A stretch of DNA of 64,000 bases from Cryptomeria japonica (lineage: Eukaryota > Streptophyta > Pinopsida > Cupressales > Cupressaceae): positions 24,572,406 through 24,636,405 of the forward strand of contig NC_081409.1 in the NCBI RefSeq assembly GCF_030272615.1, read 5' to 3'. A model generated the notes under the pieces. It worked only from the letters and a program-made list of their open reading frames with translations, made no database searches and was not told where the DNA came from. Below are positions 60,075-64,000 of this stretch, piece after piece. Numbering within the stretch: position 1 is the first letter of the stretch; each line of letters begins with the position of its first letter. Position numbers and translations under genes: made by a program.

Positions 60075-63000
60075 CTAAATTGTCTCTGGGGTGTGCGTGG
60101 TGCCACGTATATTTCGCCACTCCATATGAGCCGTGGAGAAGTTATGAACTACTTGGTAATGTGGGAGCCCAATGTGCAGGATGCGTTGCTTCCAAACTTC
60201 TTTATCCATACCCACTTGCGTGACTTTAGTTTTATGCACTTCTAAATGATCCGAACAGACAACCAACATGGATTCAATGCGAGCTACTCTGGTGAAGTCA
60301 TCTTGGGTGAAAGATTTTGATTCTTTAACAGAGTTTATTTTCCCTTTGAAACTCTGCACCATATCTACTACCTGCTCAATAGTCTGTCCGTCTTCTTTCA
60401 GAAGTTGTACATCGATTCACTTCAAGGTCTCTTCATCACGGCAATGAGTTCTTTCAATTCTTTTAACCACTTAATGGACTCTTCGTGACCTTGTTTTATG
60501 ATTGAATTTCTCCATTCAATGTTTTCCTTGGCCACATGTAGTACCTTGTCATCCAAATCATTTACTACCTTTTCTGTAAGGAAGTTCATGACACCATACT
60601 TCTGTATATCTCTCATTTGAACCAGTACTGCAGCCCATTTTTTCCTTTCATTTTCCCACGCTGACACCTCTGTTTCAAGCTCTTGTGTTACGGTCACAGC
60701 ATCCTCATACACCTTGACCAGATTAGCAATGTAATCTGTTCCTTGTTGAATTATGAACTCAAGCCATTGCTCGAAGGTTTCTGCCAGTACATGATTTCTC
60801 TGAACCTTATCCAACAAATTCTGGTTCATGGGAGATTTAGGATCAAAATTTTGAGGAACCTGTGATAGGGGCTATGGGCTAGGGTGATGAATGGCATTAA
60901 TGTACTCTGCCATCTGCTTCACGGTCTGTTTCAACTCGCGTTTGTCTTTCTCATCCTTCCATGTTCTGGACAACATTCGTTTAGCAGAGGACTCTAGGTG
61001 TTTTGAATCAGCAGCCCTTGAAGCAGTTCCTAAATCAAGCTTTTCAACAACAAAATCCAGCTAAGTTGCATTCTTTGGATCTTTGTCTGAAATTGGCCTA
61101 GCCACTTCAGCTACCCAGTGCCCTGTATTCTCATCCACCTCCAGCATAGCTTCTACTTTTAGCTTTTTAGACTTAGGTGTTTTCCTGAGGCATTTACTCA
61201 CCATATCCTCCATGGGTACACTGATAGGGACTACGTTGTGTTTCTTACTTATTGATGCTCCCAACCACCTTGAAACGTTTGAGGATATCTTTGCTGGTGG
61301 CGTTTGATATTCAAATGAATCCATGGTAGCCAAAGTAGTTACTTGATTGGGGATTTCCCTGGGCTGCTCCTTTTCTTTACCTGCATCTTGAGCTGTAGGG
61401 ATGTTTACTTCCAGTTCACCCATAATCACTTGCGCCTCCTCAGTATCAAGAACTATGATAGTTTCTTTTCTTGTAATGTCTACACCTTTCCTTTTACTTC
61501 TGGAATGGGTGACTCGAACTATTGAGGGGCCAAACAGTGGTTCTTTAAGTTTTCTGGTTTAAACCTTCTCACCTTGAGTACTAGTGACACCTGCAATATC
61601 AACAATAATGTTAGAAGAAGAAATTGTTGCAGTAGGATGAGATTGCTCAACTGATTTCTCGACCGAGGGAGCGGTCAGTCTTATTCCAAGCCTACGATCT
61701 CTTAACCATTTCTCCGTTCTCCTTATTACATTAAAGGTTCTAGACTGAACTTTTTCTTCTTCTCTCCTATCCCAATCAATTTCAGGGATAGGTTGCTCAT
61801 GAACTCTTTCATTGAACTCCGAGTCCAATACATCTTCACCTTTCGCTTCTTGTATTCCTACAATGTTCATTGGCAATTTCAAAGTAATGATTTGTCGTAA
61901 AGTGAACCTTGATCATAATCTTCTCCGAACTTCAAATTCATTACAGCAATCCTCCCAATAGTCTTCTAACTAGGGTATATGTGAAAAGTTCACATCAACA
62001 TTCAGGTGCTTCGCTGCATATTCTTTGTTGTCGAACCCCTGCCGAGCAACATATGGTGGAAAATTCATCTTCTTGAGTTCCAATTCTAAGTTCAATGCAT
62101 CAGAAACAGTTTGGCAACTATAATGTTCGAGTTCAACTGGGAAAATTGCTTCAGATTCACTTTTCATCCCAAATCTCTTATCCACATGAGCTAGCTGTCT
62201 GCTAACTTCTAAAAGTACATAACTATCGAGAGCATATCTTGGTAATCTGAAAGGTTCATCTTCAAAGCCTCCAATTATGATATAAGTAAATCTAGGAAAT
62301 TGAATAAAATAACTCCCATATGTGGTGACCAACTTTAGTGCCTCAGGTGACATTCTATTATTCAAATCTCCTTGCAGTTCAAAAGTTAATCTTCCCACAA
62401 AGACATCATTCCATCTTAAGAAGTTTTCTGTGTACCTTTGTATTTGCAAATGTGGATAGCACTCGTAGACCTTCATTCCATCAACCCAAGGTTCTTGATG
62501 TAATCCTAGCCATTCTCTGATACAGGCTAAAATATGGAACAAGTATGAAGTCATGTGAAAATTAGCTGTTCCAACAAAATTACTCAACCCTTCATGCAAT
62601 CTCTCAGCAATTACTTGCGCCCAGTCTAGGTATTTTTCACTAGCTAATAATACCTGAATGTAAAAATACATCCAGTCCTCCCAATAGAAGGCATGTGAAT
62701 TCCCCTTAAGCCTATTCAAAAGGATCACAATATCCCTAACTTCTATGATGAAATGCTCTCTTGTTAAGGGTTTGGGCAACCTAGAACTTCCCTTTTGTAT
62801 TTTAAGGAGCCAGTTTCTAGTTATGACGCTCCGATAAACACTTCTCTTCTCAGAGAAAAATGCGTTTGAGGTTCCTATGGACCAATCTTCATATGGCTCT
62901 TTGTGAGGAATTCCAATTGCAGCCATTACAGATTCTCTATCAATCCGCACTAGCATGTCTCCATTATTGGCTCTAATACACCTATTACCAGTATCATATC

Positions 63001-63190
63001 GGTTCATGCATGCATATACTAATTCTGGGCAAGAAGCAGCAATTGGGAATGCAGCAGCCTCAAGAAGACCACTATGAACTATCTTTTCCATCATGGAATT
63101 GGTTGTTGGGTTCTTGGCCCTCTCTAGAAAGTTATCTAACTCATCCTGAATGAAGGTTGTATCATCTAACTCTGGAAGGGTACTAATCAA
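60075..63190 (-). pseudogene. remnant D of unnamed repeat ORF family (longest member)
   Basis: On the minus strand a 406-codon open frame starts at 63190 (MISTLPELDDTTFIQDEL). It includes ELVYACMNRYDTGNRCIRAN and NGDMLVRIDRESVMAAIGIP, YWEDWMYFYIQVLLASEKYL, DWAQVIAERLHEGLSNFVG, GSYFIQFPRFTYIIIGGFED and RLPRYALDSYVLLEVSRQLA. Protein-like sequence continues leftward in the same frame to 60422 through a basic, Ser/Thr-rich middle and helical segments (NIEWRNSIIKQGHEESIKWL), with a last stretch to 60075. The NGDMLVRIDRESVMAAIGIP part resembles the GEM.VT.ED...I..IP pattern of plant mobile domains, a weak inference. Family unknown. Treated as a fossil with about five breaks. Confidence 0.65.
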
Positions 63191-63690
63191 GCATGATGTT
63201 CAACCCAATTTGGGTAGAGTCGGTCTCATTTTTGCTTTAAATTGCATCAATCAGACAACATTCAACTCCGAAGCAAAGAATTACACTTTCCCATTTTCAG
63301 AACTAAAATAGAGCAGGGGAAAATAAGCAATTGAACTCACCTATCGTCAACATCAAACTATGAAACCCTTGGAAGAACTGAGCTAAATTACCTTCTGTGT
63401 CTCCACTCTTCACCAACAGCAACAATAATTATCTTACCTGAGACGCCCCATATTAAAAGACGAAAAAGACTGAAAAGAACCAACACACGCTTCGGCCCAG
63501 CTCATTCATCCATGTAAAATCACTTTTGATTTGATATAATTCTGACATGCTTATTAATTAGAAATCAACTCCACATAGTCGACATGCCTTCTCATGATTG
63601 TTTCCATAATTACAATTTGAAAACACGAAAACCAAGGAAAATTCTATTTTGATTGCGTCGCCTTTTCTTCCAAGACACCATCGGGCTGAT
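63191..63690 (-). other. upstream region of remnant D
   Basis: Non-coding in both strands, with no clear promoter element. Confidence 0.4.
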
Positions 63691-63699
63691 TTGAAAACA

Positions 63700-63985
63700 C
63701 CGCTTTGAACCTTGAACTCATTTTAAAAGTTCATTGATTCAAAGTTCAATGACAACAAGTCACATTTGCGAACAAGCAGAAAGAAACAAAAGGAATGTTC
63801 AATAACACCACCTTAAACCTTGAATCATTTCAAAAGAAAAGTTCAATGGTTCAAGTTCAAAGCGACCACAAGACTAGTACTAAAGAGACAGCCGCAAAAC
63901 ACAAGACAAAAGACCAATTGAACCTTGAACCTTGAACCAAAAAGGTTCAAAGTTCAAGTTCAATGACTATGCTAATGACAACTTA
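63700..63985. repeat. three-copy GTTCAA/TTGAAC repeat, ~108-bp period
   Basis: Three loosely conserved units, at about 63700-63768, 63810-63872 and 63915-63980, each carry TTGAACCTTGAA-type words followed by their complements (GGTTCAAAGTTCAAGTTCAA), so each can fold back on itself. It continues close to the window edge. Confidence 0.65.
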
Positions 63986-64000
63986 GAACTTTATGGAACA

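Overview
The window looks like plant nuclear DNA, most likely from a gymnosperm and probably a conifer. It is gene-poor, AT-rich and packed with old, mutually inserted retroelements (a Tat-lineage Ty3/gypsy element with an antisense plant-mobile-domain ORF, a chromovirus, and Ty1/copia pieces). The one substantial host gene is a spliced NLR immune receptor. No bacterial operons, CRISPR arrays, rRNA or tRNA genes were seen. The lineage is an inference from style and repeat content, not from a marker gene.

Layout. 1-~10.2 kb: 3' part of a Tat Ty3/gypsy element (RT, RNase H, archaeal-type RNase H, integrase, antisense plant mobile domain, repeat-rich spacer, 3' LTR). 11.3-12.8 kb (-): remnant A of an unnamed repeat ORF family. 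13.6-14.6 kb: a foldback structure with a TA-flanked MITE in one arm. 15.5-17.1 kb: tandem and palindromic repeats. 17.3-18.0 kb: unrecognised ORF remnants. 21.1-21.7 kb: a second plant-mobile-domain scrap and a LINE-type RNase H scrap. 23.5 kb: gag-type zinc knuckles. 24.3-27.1 kb: a decayed MULE-derived SWIM zinc-finger gene. 28.4-29.6 kb: one copy of a segmental duplication leading into the NLR.

30.2-35.1 kb: the NLR, seven exons whose splice phases all agree. Its N-terminus is a four-helix HeLo/MLKL-like region rather than TIR, followed by an NB-ARC with TIR-NLR-type motifs and about 16 leucine-rich repeats of 24 residues. One in-frame TAG lies in the LRR exon. 36.3 kb (-): a tRNA-type SINE. 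37.9-49.3 kb: two LTRs of a chromovirus enclosing a short pol remnant, a 5' fragment of the ribosomal protein L12 gene and remnant B of the ORF family. 50.3-53.0 kb: pieces of two copia elements. 53.3-55.4 kb: LINE RNase H and remnant C. 54.9-56.2 kb: the second copy of the segmental duplication. 58.0-59.3 kb: a decayed NLR paralogue. 60.1-63.2 kb (-): remnant D, the longest member of the ORF family.

How it fits together. The NLR locus was duplicated with its upstream flank, including the 3' end of an ORF-family copy. One copy kept its full architecture; the other lost its P-loop and LRRs. The best candidates for something undescribed are the unusual NLR domain combination and the unnamed ORF family, which occurs at four loci plus one duplicated tail.
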